Source: Faecimorpha stercoravium (GTDB lineage Bacteria; Bacillota; Clostridia; Lachnospirales; Bianqueaceae). Taken from it: DNA of 64,000 bases. The position numbers and the translations under genes are program-made. A model generated the notes under the pieces. The model had not been told where the DNA came from. It searched no databases and was given only the letters and a program-made list of their open reading frames with translations. Shown one piece after another: positions 1 to 8,393 of this stretch (its first letter is position 1; each line of letters opens with the position of its first letter). Location: contig DVGT01000044.1 of assembly GCA_018712555.1 (NCBI GenBank), positions 10,656 to 74,655 on the forward strand. The letters are read 5' to 3'.

Positions 1-82
1 GCTGGTTTCAGAAGAAAGTGTTTTTGAGGAGGCACAGGTGCTTCAGAATCATATACGAAATAGTTTTCGGCCAGTATCCTGA
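1..82 (+). CDS. C-terminal end of an unidentified protein (partial)
   Basis: From base 2 a frame stays open for 26 codons, ending ...NSFRPVS and a TGA at 80-82. The fragment is hydrophilic (LVSEESVFEEAQVLQ...) and too short to assign. The next gene starts 24 bases later with its own ribosome binding site, which fits this being the tail of an upstream + strand gene. It could also be chance openness. Confidence 0.4.
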   Translation, partial: LVSEESVFEEAQVLQNHIRNSFRPVS

Positions 83-105
83 ACTTTCAGGCAGGAGAAT
101 TTAAA

Positions 106-432
106 ATGGTGATGAAACAAGAAGTGCGTTGTTCCAGACGAATGGCAATATTTGCTGTTTTCGATATCCTGGATCGTCTGCAGGCTGCATATGAGCAGCA
201 TATTTTAGGTGATATCAAGGCACAGATCAATTTCCAGGGAAAGATCAGTGAATTTGCATTTGCAGTAACAGAAAACTCAGAAGATCAATCCATCTTACAT
301 ATTTCCATATTATATCCCGCAATGGATCTTTCGGCAGACGAGGCATGGGCAGCGCTGGAATACCTGAGAAGTATCATTGTGTCACATATTGAAGAAGTGC
401 AGAATACAGAAATTGGAAAAAGCTTTCTGTAG
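106..432 (+). CDS. Hypothetical protein, 108 aa
   Basis: Small soluble-looking protein of 108 residues that I do not recognise. It has no membrane segment, signal peptide or Cys/His metal motif. The second half has a regular alternation of hydrophobic and charged residues (ILHISILYPAMDLSADEAWAALEYL), typical of an alpha/beta fold. A GGAG lies 8 bases before the ATG at 106; a second in-frame ATG at 112 is also possible. It sits before the yqeG promoter, so it probably belongs to the upstream transcription unit. Confidence 0.6.
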   Translation: MVMKQEVRCSRRMAIFAVFDILDRLQAAYEQHILGDIKAQINFQGKISEFAFAVTENSEDQSILHISILYPAMDLSADEAWAALEYLRSIIVSHIEEVQNTEIGKSFL

Positions 433-481
433 ATGAGGCATGATACAGGAAGCTCTTCCCTTTAATTGTCTATTCAACCTC

Positions 482-510
482 TTGACAGGCTTTCTGAGAT
501 ATGTCATACT
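482..510 (+). promoter_or_regulatory. SigA-type promoter for yqeG-aroE-aroK
   Basis: TTGACA at 482-487 and CATACT at 505-510 are separated by exactly 17 bases, about 30 bases before the yqeG start. The -35 is consensus and the -10 is one mismatch from TATACT. Confidence 0.6.
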
Positions 511-541
511 AAACTCAAGAAAAGGACATAAGGAGGTTGGC

Positions 542-1051
542 ATGAAGATACTATATCCCGAACAATATGCAGAATCAGCGTCCCAGGTGGATTATGAAGC
601 GCTGCGGCAAAAAGGTGTACGCCTGTTGCTGTTTGATGTGGATAATACATTGGAGACTTATAATACAACCTTACCCGGCAGGGAGACGCGGCAGTGGGTG
701 CGGCAGCTCAAAAAGCAGGGGTTCCAGATTATGTTGGTGTCTAACGGGGCCGAGAAACGGGTGGAGCGGTTTGCAGCGTCACTGGGGGTGTCCTATGTAT
801 ATCGGGCGCTCAAGCCGCTGCCCATAGGGATTCGCCGGGCGCTTGAAAAAGCCGGATGCCGACCGATGAATGCGGCCCTGATTGGGGATCAGATCTTTAC
901 GGACGTCCTTGGCGCGAACTGGGCCGGTGTGCATGCTATCCTGACAAAACCCCTTTCTACAGTGGATGACGAATGGATTACGAGGATCAAACGGGGATTG
1001 GAGAGAAAAGTGATCGCCCGGTATTTGAGGAAAGAGGGGAAGAGAGGATGA
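542..1051 (+). CDS. yqeG: YqeG-family HAD-IIIA phosphatase
   Basis: HAD-superfamily hydrolase of 169 residues, the usual size of the YqeG family. Motif I is FDVDNTL with the nucleophile and acid/base aspartates at about D32 and D34. Motif II is the Ser in VSNGAEKR, motif III the Lys in ALKPLP, and motif IV is IGDQIFTD. The start at 542 is chosen because AAGGAGG lies 5 bases upstream and the protein then begins just before the first family block; a longer frame from 440 would cross the promoter. Its stop overlaps the aroE ATG (ATGA), so the two are translationally coupled. The substrate is not known with certainty; a phosphatidylglycerophosphate-phosphatase-like role is known for relatives. 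Confidence 0.88.
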   Translation: MKILYPEQYAESASQVDYEALRQKGVRLLLFDVDNTLETYNTTLPGRETRQWVRQLKKQGFQIMLVSNGAEKRVERFAASLGVSYVYRALKPLPIGIRRALEKAGCRPMNAALIGDQIFTDVLGANWAGVHAILTKPLSTVDDEWITRIKRGLERKVIARYLRKEGKRG

Positions 1052-1944
1052 ATCGAGCGTGTATGCATGTGGATGGCAGGACGCAATGCTTTGCGGTCTG
1101 GGGACATCCTATTGGCCATACCTTTTCTCCGATGATTCATGAGCTTTTTATTAAAGAATGCGGGGACAATATGGCGTATCTGGCCTTTGATGTGGCGCCG
1201 GATGCGCTGCAGGATGCGCTGCGAGGCGCCTGGGCCATGGGATTTGGCGGAATCAACCTGACAATTCCGCATAAGGAACGAGTGATTCCATATCTGGTTG
1301 GCCTGGATCCGCTGGCGCGTAAGGTCGGGGCCGTGAATACGCTGAAGCGTACAAAAGAAGGTTTTTATGGATATAATACCGATGTATATGGGATGCAGTC
1401 CCAACTTCGCACCAATGGGATCTATCTGGAAGGGCAGGATGTGGTGATTCTGGGGGCGGGAGGCGCTGCCAAAAGCGCATTGTGCGTCTGTCAGATGGAG
1501 GGGGCTCGCAGTGTAGCCATATATAATCGGACATATGACCGTGCGGCAGAGTTGATTCGGCATTATGAGGAGGTCAGTCGAGGAGAAACACTGCCGAATA
1601 TGCGGGCAGTAAAATATGATGAATTGCTGCGCATGCCTCATCCCTATGTGATCCAGACCACACCGGCCGGCATGCTGGGAGTAGCGGATCTGTTGCCGAT
1701 TCCCGAAGCTTTATTTTACGACAGTATCCTCTATGGCGCGGATGTGGTATTTAATCCGAAAGATACGCCTTTTTTGGAAAAAGTGCGCGCACATGGAGGC
1801 AAAGGCGCAGATGGGCTGTCTATGCTGTATTATCAGGCACAGAAGGCCTTTGAGATTTGGAAACAGATCTCATTTTCTGAAGAAGCCAGCGAGAGAATGA
1901 AAGCGCAATTCCTGGAATGGGCGGAGGATTACTTTCATGCATAA
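1048..1944 (+). CDS. aroE: Shikimate 5-dehydrogenase
   Basis: NADPH-dependent reduction of 3-dehydroshikimate to shikimate, cytoplasmic step of the chorismate pathway. The 298-residue protein shows the N-terminal substrate block GHPIGHTFSPMIHE (residues 19-32), the catalytic Lys in NLTIPHKE near 75, the dinucleotide loop GAGGAAKSA near 140, and a C-terminal GADGLSMLYYQAQKAFE block. The start at 1048 gives ATGA coupling to yqeG; upstream in-frame codons lie inside yqeG. It overlaps aroK by 8 bases, so two consecutive shikimate steps are co-translated. Confidence 0.95.
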   Translation: MNRACMHVDGRTQCFAVWGHPIGHTFSPMIHELFIKECGDNMAYLAFDVAPDALQDALRGAWAMGFGGINLTIPHKERVIPYLVGLDPLARKVGAVNTLKRTKEGFYGYNTDVYGMQSQLRTNGIYLEGQDVVILGAGGAAKSALCVCQMEGARSVAIYNRTYDRAAELIRHYEEVSRGETLPNMRAVKYDELLRMPHPYVIQTTPAGMLGVADLLPIPEALFYDSILYGADVVFNPKDTPFLEKVRAHGGKGADGLSMLYYQAQKAFEIWKQISFSEEASERMKAQFLEWAEDYFHA

Positions 1945-2488
1945 GACCATTGTACTCGTTGGATTCATGGGATGCGGCAAGACGCATCTGGGGCAGTATG
2001 CCGCGAAGGCCCTTGGCATGGAGTTTGCAGATACGGACAGTCTCATAGAGCGGGAAGCGGGCATGAGCATTTCGCAGATCTTTGCGGAGCAGGGAGAAGC
2101 GGCCTTTCGCAAATGGGAGACCGAGGTCCTGCGAAGAAGCTGCCAAGAGCGTGGTAAAATCCTCGCCACTGGCGGAGGCGTTGTCAAAAATCCGCAGAAT
2201 GTGGAGCTGCTTCATGCAATGGACGTATCGGTCGTCTGGCTTGTGGCGGATGCTGGGCGAATCTATGGCAGACTGAGACAAGACAATACGAGACCCTTGC
2301 TGGCGGACACAAGCGGTGAAGCGAAACGAAGGCGTATCGAGACACTGCTCGCAGAGCGAGAAGAACTATATAAGAGGGCAGCGCAATATGCCTTCATCGA
2401 AGAAGGATTTTCGGAGGAGCAGATGGGAGATGCATTTGTCCAGTGGTTAGAGAGGGAGATTTTCGAGAAAGATGGAAAAAAGAGTTGA
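1937..2488 (+). CDS. aroK: Shikimate kinase
   Basis: Phosphorylates shikimate to shikimate 3-phosphate with ATP. The 183-residue protein starts MHKTIVLVGFMGCGKTHLG, with the P-loop GFMGCGKT at residues 9-16, then the shikimate-binding DTD near 33-35, a FR motif in EAAFRKWE, and the GGG loop in LATGGGVV. The length is typical of AroK. The start overlaps the end of aroE by 8 bases; together with yqeG this forms a three-gene unit. Confidence 0.94.
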   Translation: MHKTIVLVGFMGCGKTHLGQYAAKALGMEFADTDSLIEREAGMSISQIFAEQGEAAFRKWETEVLRRSCQERGKILATGGGVVKNPQNVELLHAMDVSVVWLVADAGRIYGRLRQDNTRPLLADTSGEAKRRRIETLLAEREELYKRAAQYAFIEEGFSEEQMGDAFVQWLEREIFEKDGKKS

Positions 2489-2513
2489 AATTTTTCTCAT
2501 AATAAGGTAAACT
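2485..2513 (+). promoter_or_regulatory. Candidate promoter for efp
   Basis: TTGAAA (2485-2490) and TAAACT (2508-2513) have a 17-base spacer and lie before the strong AGGAGG of efp. The -35 overlaps the aroK stop codon. The -10 matches only four of six consensus bases, so this is a modest call. Confidence 0.4.
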
Positions 2514-2560
2514 ATATATGATCATCAATTGAGTTGATTTTTTAGGAGGTTCTGATTTAT

Positions 2561-3127
2561 ATGGCAGATGTAGTTTCCGCAAGTGAGTTTCGGAATGGTT
2601 TGACGATCGAGTTTGAGGGCGATGTTTATACCGTTGTCGAATTCCAGCATGTAAAGCCTGGTAAGGGTGCGGCGTTTGTCCGTACTACGCTGAAGAGCGT
2701 AACAGGCGGTGGTGTGATCGAGCGTACCTTCCGTCCGACGGAAAAAGTAGACCGTGCGATCATCGAGCGTAAGGATATGGAGTATTTGTATAATGACGGC
2801 GTGCTCTATTATTTCATGGATCCTGATACGTATGAGCAGATTGGATTGAATGAGGAGCAGCTGGGAGACGCCTTGAAGTTTGTTAAGGAGAACGAAAAGG
2901 TGAAGATCATGTCTCACAATGGCAATATCTTTGGTATTGAGCCGCCTCAGTTCGTGGAACTGGAAGTTACGCATACGGAGCCGGGTGCAAAGGGTAACAC
3001 CGCGACCAACGTATTGAAGCCCGCGGAAGTGGAGACAGGAGCAACAGTACAGGTTCCCCTGTTCATCAATATTGGAGATAAGATCAAGATCGATACGCGT
3101 TCAGGAGAGTATCTGAGCCGCGCATAA
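2561..3127 (+). CDS. efp: Elongation factor P
   Basis: Translation factor that binds ribosomes stalled on polyproline and stimulates peptide bond formation. The 188-residue protein has three OB-like domains. The tip loop FQHVKPGKGAAFVRT places Lys-32 where Bacillus EF-P carries its modification. The C-terminal KIDTRSGEYLSRA is the classical EF-P signature. AGGAGG lies 12 bases before the ATG. No modification gene is visible beside it. A strong terminator follows directly, so efp is probably monocistronic. Confidence 0.96.
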   Translation: MADVVSASEFRNGLTIEFEGDVYTVVEFQHVKPGKGAAFVRTTLKSVTGGGVIERTFRPTEKVDRAIIERKDMEYLYNDGVLYYFMDPDTYEQIGLNEEQLGDALKFVKENEKVKIMSHNGNIFGIEPPQFVELEVTHTEPGAKGNTATNVLKPAEVETGATVQVPLFINIGDKIKIDTRSGEYLSRA

Positions 3128-3141
3128 TCAAACTGTCAGAA

Positions 3142-3179
3142 AGACCGTTGCATGCAAAGGTATGCAGCGGTCTTTTTTT
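3142..3179 (+). terminator. Intrinsic terminator after efp
   Basis: A 13-bp stem AGACCGTTGCATG / TATGCAGCGGTCT (one G-T pair) with a six-base loop is followed by seven T. Confidence 0.9.
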
Positions 3180-3243
3180 GCGTTCTTTTTTGGCGGAGAG
3201 GGACATACTTATGGGATAGGACAGGGGTTAGGAGGGAGAGTGT

Positions 3244-4251
3244 ATGCAGGAGGCCTGGGATCTGCTTGCGAAGGCATTTCAGCTTGATTTGGAGAGGCTG
3301 CAGCGGGAGTGGAGACGGGATGCGACGGAGATACGCATGGGAATAGGGCGTCCCATACGAGTCCGAAAAGGGGGCGCAGAAGGGTTTCTGCTGCAGAATG
3401 GTCATGTGGATACGAACGGACGGGGCGCGTACTTTAGACCGGATCAGACCTGGTTGGAAAAGGGACTGGATCGACTGGTTCATTATTCCCTCTATGCGTA
3501 TGAGGGACAGATGGGACAGGGATTTTTGACGGTGGAAGGAGGACATCGAATCGGCGTGTGTGGGCGTGCGGTGGTGGAGAACGGTGTTATCAGGACATTG
3601 ACGGACATCTCTGCCTTAGTGATGCGAATGGCGCACGAGGTGAAGGGGTGCTCGGAAGCGGTTTTTCCTTACATAAGAAAGGGACGACGAGTCTGCCATA
3701 CGCTGATTCTGTCACCGCCCGGTGTGGGAAAGACTACGATGCTGCGGGATCTCTTGCGCCGATGCTCGGATGAGCTGATGCTGCAGGTGGGAATCGTAGA
3801 CGAACGCTCAGAGATTGCGGCCTGCAGGAAAGGGATTCCGCAGATGGATGTGGGACTGCGAACCGAAGTGCTGGATGGAGCGCCGAAGATAGCAGGGATT
3901 CGGATGCTGTTAAGAAGTGTGGCTCCGGAGGTGATTGGTGTGGATGAGATCGGAAGCAGGGCGGAGGCGGACGCACTGGGAGAAATGATGCGATGCGGAG
4001 TGCAGGTACTCTGTACGGCACACGCCGCTTCTGTGGAGGAGGCGTTGGGACGCGAAGAAATCGAGAGCCTGTATCGTCGCGGTATGATAGAACGAATGGT
4101 TGTCTTAGCGGATGAGCCGGGAAGAGGCAGGGTCAGAGAGATCCGAGATGGGAAGGGGCGATGCTTGTATGCTGCTGTGGCGGATTTTGGCAGGGGCACT
4201 GCTGACTTCGGCAGGCTGGATGGCGGGACAACATGCTGCGGGACGGTTTGA
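3244..4251 (+). CDS. spoIIIAA: Stage III sporulation protein AA, ATPase
   Basis: Secretion-type AAA+ ATPase that powers or gates the SpoIIIA-SpoIIQ feeding-tube channel between mother cell and forespore. The 335-residue protein has the Walker A SPPGVGKTT at residues 157-165, a Walker B-like block around VIGVDEIGS, and TAHA sensor residues. It is somewhat longer than the Bacillus protein (about 307). The C-terminal extension reads 83 bases into spoIIIAB in another frame. GGAGGGAGAG precedes the ATG. A CATACTT at 3204-3210 resembles a SigE -10, as expected for this operon, but I cannot place a convincing -35. Confidence 0.93.
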   Translation: MQEAWDLLAKAFQLDLERLQREWRRDATEIRMGIGRPIRVRKGGAEGFLLQNGHVDTNGRGAYFRPDQTWLEKGLDRLVHYSLYAYEGQMGQGFLTVEGGHRIGVCGRAVVENGVIRTLTDISALVMRMAHEVKGCSEAVFPYIRKGRRVCHTLILSPPGVGKTTMLRDLLRRCSDELMLQVGIVDERSEIAACRKGIPQMDVGLRTEVLDGAPKIAGIRMLLRSVAPEVIGVDEIGSRAEADALGEMMRCGVQVLCTAHAASVEEALGREEIESLYRRGMIERMVVLADEPGRGRVREIRDGKGRCLYAAVADFGRGTADFGRLDGGTTCCGTV

Positions 4252-4666
4252 CATTCATCTGGAAATGTTACAAGCGCTGCAGGAGATTCGCCTGCGGCTG
4301 GAAGAAGGGCTTCGGAGAAATGAGGAATTGCCGACAACGCTCATGAGGATGCATCAGAACCCGCTGGGAACGGTTATGGCAGATGCCGGCAGACAGATGG
4401 AGAAAGAGGAACCCACGGCGAAATTCTGGTTTCTGATTTTTAGGAATCTTTCCGGATTGGACGAGGAGGACAAGAGCAGAATCAGCGGCTTTCTGGCAGA
4501 GTATGCGAAGGGCGGCCGTTTGTTGCGGGAGGCGGAGCTGACGGAGATGGGGCATTACCTGGACAGAAAGGTGAAACGGGTACAGGAAGAAAAAAGTGGA
4601 TGTGGCAGATTATATCGGAATCTGGGTGTTATGTTAGGGCTTGCAGCTGCGATTATGCTGATATAG
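4169..4666 (+). CDS. spoIIIAB: Stage III sporulation protein AB
   Basis: Membrane-associated protein of the mother-cell SpoIIIA complex. From ATG 4169 it is 165 residues: an N-terminal hydrophobic segment (MLLWRILAGALLTSAGWMAG), a helical cytoplasmic-type core, and a C-terminal hydrophobic end (LGVMLGLAAAIMLI). This is the T2SF-like arrangement of the family. I chose 4169 because it begins at the membrane anchor with GGAAGGGG upstream; earlier ATGs at 4112 and 4148 only add a polar tail from inside spoIIIAA. Confidence 0.9.
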   Translation: MLLWRILAGALLTSAGWMAGQHAAGRFDIHLEMLQALQEIRLRLEEGLRRNEELPTTLMRMHQNPLGTVMADAGRQMEKEEPTAKFWFLIFRNLSGLDEEDKSRISGFLAEYAKGGRLLREAELTEMGHYLDRKVKRVQEEKSGCGRLYRNLGVMLGLAAAIMLI

Positions 4667-4699
4667 GACCATGACGAAGAGATAAAAAAGGAGGAGCCC

Positions 4700-4894
4700 A
4701 TGGATGTATCGATTATTTTCAGGATCGCGGCGGTAGGAATCATTGTTGCGGTATTGAACCAGGTATTGAGCCGAGCCGGGCGGGACGAACAGGCGATGAT
4801 GACAACACTGGCCGGGCTTGTCGTGGTACTGTTTTGGATTGTACAGTATATTGGAGACCTGTTTGAGATGATCCAGAATATGTTTGGACTATAG
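4700..4894 (+). CDS. spoIIIAC: Stage III sporulation protein AC
   Basis: Small integral membrane protein of 64 residues with two hydrophobic helices (IIFRIAAVGIIVAVLNQVL and LAGLVVVLFWIVQYIGDL) around a polar GRDEQA turn, the diagnostic SpoIIIAC pattern. AAAGGAGG lies just upstream. It sits between AB and AD as in all spoIIIA operons. Confidence 0.95.
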   Translation: MDVSIIFRIAAVGIIVAVLNQVLSRAGRDEQAMMTTLAGLVVVLFWIVQYIGDLFEMIQNMFGL

Positions 4895-4906
4895 TGGAGA
4901 AAGACT

Positions 4907-5293
4907 ATGGATATTGTGAAAATCATTGCGCTTTCGCTGGCGGGTGTGATGTTGGCGGCGGTACTCAGACAGCACAGTCCGGAGTATGGGATCTATGCGG
5001 CGCTGGCAGCGGGAATCCTGATCCTGCTCTATATCAGCGGCTATCTGCAGGAGGCGATTCGGTTTCTCCATTCTATGGCCGAAAGAACAGGGCTGGGAGC
5101 CGGCTCTATCGGGATTCTTCTGAAGGTCATGGGAATCGCCTATCTGACGGAGTTTTCCGCACAGCTCTGCAAGGATGCGGGATATGGCGCGATCGCCATG
5201 AAGGTGGAATTGGCGGGGAAGCTTATGATACTGGTGACGGCACTGCCTGTCTTCCAGTCGTTAGCAGACCTGATCCTGTCTTTGCTCGAATGA
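4907..5293 (+). CDS. spoIIIAD: Stage III sporulation protein AD
   Basis: Integral membrane protein of 128 residues in the SpoIIIAC/AD family, with three or four hydrophobic helices and the conserved AYLTEFSAQLCKDAGYGAIAMKVE block. The stop overlaps the start of spoIIIAE (ATGA), so AD and AE are coupled. Confidence 0.95.
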   Translation: MDIVKIIALSLAGVMLAAVLRQHSPEYGIYAALAAGILILLYISGYLQEAIRFLHSMAERTGLGAGSIGILLKVMGIAYLTEFSAQLCKDAGYGAIAMKVELAGKLMILVTALPVFQSLADLILSLLE

Positions 5294-6420
5294 AAAAATG
5301 GCTGTGGATATGGATGGTGTGGTGCCTCTGTACGTTGCCGGTACAGGCACAGGAGACGGAGATCGACTGGTCGGATTATGATTTTTCCCCCATAGAAGAA
5401 GAACTGAAGACGCTCCAGCAGGACCCGCAGTTCTATGAAGGGGGCTTGCAGTTTGACGACTTCCTGGATCTTCTGGGGCAGATTCTGGAGGGAGAGATTC
5501 AACTCGGATTTGAGGATGTGCTGGATGGACTGCTGAATCAGATCCTGGGAGAATGGAAGGCAGAATGGCAGTTGATGCTGGAACTGGCAGCGCTGATGGT
5601 ATGCAGTGGTGTGCTGAAGAATTTAAACGTGTCTTTTGGCGGTTCTCAGGTAGAACAGATTGCGTTCTATGTGGTATTTGGCGCCGCAGTCACGCTGCTG
5701 TTTCAGAGCTTCCTCATTACGTATCAGGTTGCGCAGAATGCGGGAGAAGACATCACCCATACACTGTTGGGATTATTGCCGGTTCTCGCGGGGGTTCAGG
5801 CAGCATCCGGAGGACAGGTCTTAGCTGCGCTGGGATCTGGATTCCTGATTGGCAGCGTGAATCTGGCATCATTTCTGGTACAGACTGTGTTTTTGAATGG
5901 GATTCTTCTGTTTGTCACGCTGTCTACCGTGAACCAGTTGACCGGGCAGAATATGATGAAAAAAATCATGGGACTGGCTAAGGTGCTGATTCAAAAAGGG
6001 ATCAAAGGCGTCAGCGGGATTTTTCTGTTTCTGATCGGACTGCAGGGAATTGTCGCGCCGGCAGCGGATAGTCTTGTACGAAAGACCATGATATCGGCGG
6101 CTGGTGCAGTGCCCGTGGTGGGAGGTGCCATTGGCGGCGCCGTAGAGACCATATTTGCCGGAGCCTCACTGGTGGGGCATTGTGTGGGCGGTGCGGGTAT
6201 GGTGATTCTGATGTGCATCTGTCTGGTACCCTTAGGAAAGCTGGTGGCGATATGGCTTCTCTATAAAGTCACCTCTGCGCTGCTATCTCCGATCGCGGAT
6301 GCGAAGATGACAGAACTGCTGGAAGGTATGGCCGATGGCACGGGCATGCTGATGGGCGTTCTGCTGGTACTGATCGGCATGTTTGTCTGTGGCGTAGGGA
6401 TTTTCCTACGGAGTATGTAG
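5290..6420 (+). CDS. spoIIIAE: Stage III sporulation protein AE
   Basis: Polytopic membrane protein of the SpoIIIA channel, 376 residues. It begins with a cleavable-looking signal peptide (MKKWLWIWMVWCLCTLPVQAQ), then an acidic extracytoplasmic domain and about seven hydrophobic helices. The same frame is open back to 4894, but the upstream part only shadows spoIIIAD, so ATG 5290 with ATGA coupling is the real start. Confidence 0.94.
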   Translation: MKKWLWIWMVWCLCTLPVQAQETEIDWSDYDFSPIEEELKTLQQDPQFYEGGLQFDDFLDLLGQILEGEIQLGFEDVLDGLLNQILGEWKAEWQLMLELAALMVCSGVLKNLNVSFGGSQVEQIAFYVVFGAAVTLLFQSFLITYQVAQNAGEDITHTLLGLLPVLAGVQAASGGQVLAALGSGFLIGSVNLASFLVQTVFLNGILLFVTLSTVNQLTGQNMMKKIMGLAKVLIQKGIKGVSGIFLFLIGLQGIVAPAADSLVRKTMISAAGAVPVVGGAIGGAVETIFAGASLVGHCVGGAGMVILMCICLVPLGKLVAIWLLYKVTSALLSPIADAKMTELLEGMADGTGMLMGVLLVLIGMFVCGVGIFLRSM

Positions 6421-6435
6421 AAAGGAGGAGGTCAG

Positions 6436-6933
6436 ATGAAAGAGTGGATCGGGAGTATCATCCTATTTGCGATTTTTGCCGGGATCTTTGAAGCCGTTTT
6501 ACCGCAGGATGGCATCAAAAAATACGTTCGGCTGATACTGGGCATATTCCTCATTGTGATTGTACTGGAACCCTGGATCGGGGCAGACTGGGAAGTCTCG
6601 CTGTCTGCGATGGGAGAAACGTCGGTTTCCGAGGTGGAGACAGTGCCGGTCATGGAAGCCATCACCGAGCAATATGATTACTATATAACGGAAGCGCTGC
6701 GAGATCGTGTGGAGGGGGAAGGTATCTACATAGAAGAAGCCCGCTGTATTTTGTCGGAGGAAGGAAGACTGCAGACGGTGAGCGTAGTATGTGTTCCAGA
6801 ATCAGAAGACTGGGTGGTACTTACACTGGATCTGGGGCAGCAAAGAGAGGAGATCGACCAGAGACTCTCAGAACTTACAGAACGTTTTGAAGACATGCTG
6901 CAGGCGGATGTTGTGATAGAATGGAGAACTTGA
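6436..6933 (+). CDS. spoIIIAF: Stage III sporulation protein AF
   Basis: 165 residues with two N-terminal transmembrane helices (IGSIILFAIFAGIFEAVLP and LILGIFLIVIVLEPWI) and a C-terminal soluble domain ending in a beta-rich segment, as in SpoIIIAF. AAAGGAGG precedes the ATG. It is followed one base later by spoIIIAG. Confidence 0.92.
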   Translation: MKEWIGSIILFAIFAGIFEAVLPQDGIKKYVRLILGIFLIVIVLEPWIGADWEVSLSAMGETSVSEVETVPVMEAITEQYDYYITEALRDRVEGEGIYIEEARCILSEEGRLQTVSVVCVPESEDWVVLTLDLGQQREEIDQRLSELTERFEDMLQADVVIEWRT

Positions 6934-6934
6934 G

Positions 6935-7510
6935 ATGGGATTCGACTGGAAAAAATGGCTTAGAAAGGAAAAGGATGGACAGAAAAAGGATTGGTTTAGC
7001 ATTTTCTTCCCTATTATGCTCATCTGTGCAGTCATAATTTTGATGATGACGAATACCAATAGGAATATACCGGATACGGCAGAGAGTGAATCCTCTGAGC
7101 AGGAGGTCAGATCGCAGGACCAGGACGCCTACGCGGCCATGCTGGAAGAGAAACTGGCAGATGCTTTTTCCAGAATGGCCGGTGTGGGAGAGGTACGGGT
7201 CTATGTGACTTTGGCAGGCAGCGGAGAGGAAACTGTGCTGAAGGATGAAGGCAGAACCGCAGAGAATGTCCAGGAGGAAGACAGTGGGGCGATCAGGTCT
7301 TCGGAACGAACAGAGGAAGAGGAAACCACCGTAACGGATTCGGAGGGAAATCCTTATGTAGTCAGCGCTACCTATCCAAAGGTACAGGGAATCCTGATCG
7401 TAGCCCAAGGCGCGGAATCCGCGGTTGTTCGGGAACAGCTCATGCAGGCTGCTTCCACGTTGCTGGGACTGTCCTATCAAGAGATCCAGGTAGCAACATA
7501 TCAGTCATAG
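6935..7510 (+). CDS. spoIIIAG: Stage III sporulation protein AG
   Basis: 191-residue channel ring protein with a basic cytoplasmic start, one transmembrane helix (WFSIFFPIMLICAVIILMM), a short linker, and a C-terminal RBM fold (VRVYVTLAGSGEETVL ... GILIVAQGAESAVVREQLMQAASTLLGLSYQEIQV). The last block is highly characteristic of SpoIIIAG, which multimerises into a large ring. Confidence 0.94.
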   Translation: MGFDWKKWLRKEKDGQKKDWFSIFFPIMLICAVIILMMTNTNRNIPDTAESESSEQEVRSQDQDAYAAMLEEKLADAFSRMAGVGEVRVYVTLAGSGEETVLKDEGRTAENVQEEDSGAIRSSERTEEEETTVTDSEGNPYVVSATYPKVQGILIVAQGAESAVVREQLMQAASTLLGLSYQEIQVATYQS

Positions 7511-7522
7511 GAGGGTAATTCC

Positions 7523-8290
7523 ATGAGTCGGTTCAGAAAAAATCAGGCAGTGATCGTAGCGCTGGTTCTAATGGTAGTCGTAGCCGGGTACCTGAATTTT
7601 AGCAGTCAAACGGCTTCTGCCACGGATCCTAACCAACAGGCGGCGGAAGATTCATCCGAGGGACAGTTCTTGGCGGATGGCTTTGAGGAAGGGACGCTGC
7701 TTCCGGTAGGAGAAACGAGCACGGTATCGGAAGAGGCAAATGCAGGTACAGAAGAAAGCCAGATTGCCGAGGAATCTGATGGCGAGCAGGCGACGGAGGC
7801 AGAGGCGGAAGCGCAAACCGGGGAAGAGAGCGCAGTGCCGGAGGAGACAGGAGACGATCTGCCGGGCAGCGCGGTATTGGTGGACAGTGATGCGGTCATC
7901 CCTGAATATTTTGCGGAAGCTAAGGTAGAGCGGGAGAATGCCCGTGCGAAGAGCCAGGATATTTTATATGATTTGATGGCCAGTGCGGATACGCCGGAAT
8001 CGGAGAAGTCCCTGGCGGCCCAGGAGATCATCGCGCTTCAGAAACGAGTAGAAAACGAAGCTGCGGCAGAGGCGATGATCAAAGCCAAAGGATTCAATGA
8101 AGTCTTTGTGCGGATCTATGATGAAAGCGTGGATGTGATTGTGGATCGGGAAGAGATCAGCCAGCAGGAAGCGGCGCAGATTCAGGATATTATCACGCGG
8201 ATTACGGGAGCGGAGGCTTCGGATATTCGCATTAGTCTGCTGAAGGTAGCCAGCGAGGGAAGCTCCCAGGAGGAGAGTTCCGGAAATTAA
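7523..8290 (+). CDS. spoIIIAH: Stage III sporulation protein AH
   Basis: Mother-cell partner of SpoIIQ in the channel. The 255-residue protein has one transmembrane helix near residues 8-26 (AVIVALVLMVVVAGYLNFS) and a C-terminal EscJ/RBM-like domain starting about AEAKVERENARAKSQDILYDLMAS. Between them lies a long Glu/Ala/Thr-rich linker of roughly 90 residues, which makes it longer than the 218-residue Bacillus protein. It is the last spoIIIA gene; a new promoter follows. Confidence 0.93.
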   Translation: MSRFRKNQAVIVALVLMVVVAGYLNFSSQTASATDPNQQAAEDSSEGQFLADGFEEGTLLPVGETSTVSEEANAGTEESQIAEESDGEQATEAEAEAQTGEESAVPEETGDDLPGSAVLVDSDAVIPEYFAEAKVERENARAKSQDILYDLMASADTPESEKSLAAQEIIALQKRVENEAAAEAMIKAKGFNEVFVRIYDESVDVIVDREEISQQEAAQIQDIITRITGAEASDIRISLLKVASEGSSQEESSGN

Positions 8291-8298
8291 ATTTTGGG

Positions 8299-8327
8299 TT
8301 TACTTTTATAGGAAAAACGTATATAAT
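8299..8327 (+). promoter_or_regulatory. SigA-type promoter for the Asp23-nusB-xse-ispA-dxs unit
   Basis: TTTACT (8299-8304) and a perfect TATAAT (8322-8327) are separated by 17 bases. It lies just after the spoIIIAH stop. Confidence 0.75.
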
Positions 8328-8344
8328 AACAGATAGGAGCACCC

Positions 8345-8372
8345 ACGGACCGGATACAAGCTTCCGGTCCGT
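8345..8372 (+). promoter_or_regulatory. Perfect hairpin in the Asp23 gene leader
   Basis: A 10-bp perfect stem ACGGACCGGA / TCCGGTCCGT with an 8-base loop lies between promoter and start codon. No T run follows, so it is not a normal terminator. It may stabilise the 5' end of the long transcript. Confidence 0.6.
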
Positions 8373-8393
8373 AATCTATATAGATGGAGGTAC

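Noticed and set aside
889..1641. 250-codon - strand frame opposite yqeG/aroE
   Set aside because: Antisense to two well-conserved genes, His/Pro/Arg-rich shadow of their codons.
3204..3210. CATACTT as a SigE promoter for spoIIIAA
   Set aside because: Only the -10 is plausible; no acceptable -35 at the right distance, so mentioned but not listed.
4894..5289. Long open frame upstream of spoIIIAE in the same frame
   Set aside because: It shadows spoIIIAD in another frame; the translated sequence is Gly/Arg-rich and not membrane-like, and a coupled ATG exists at 5290.
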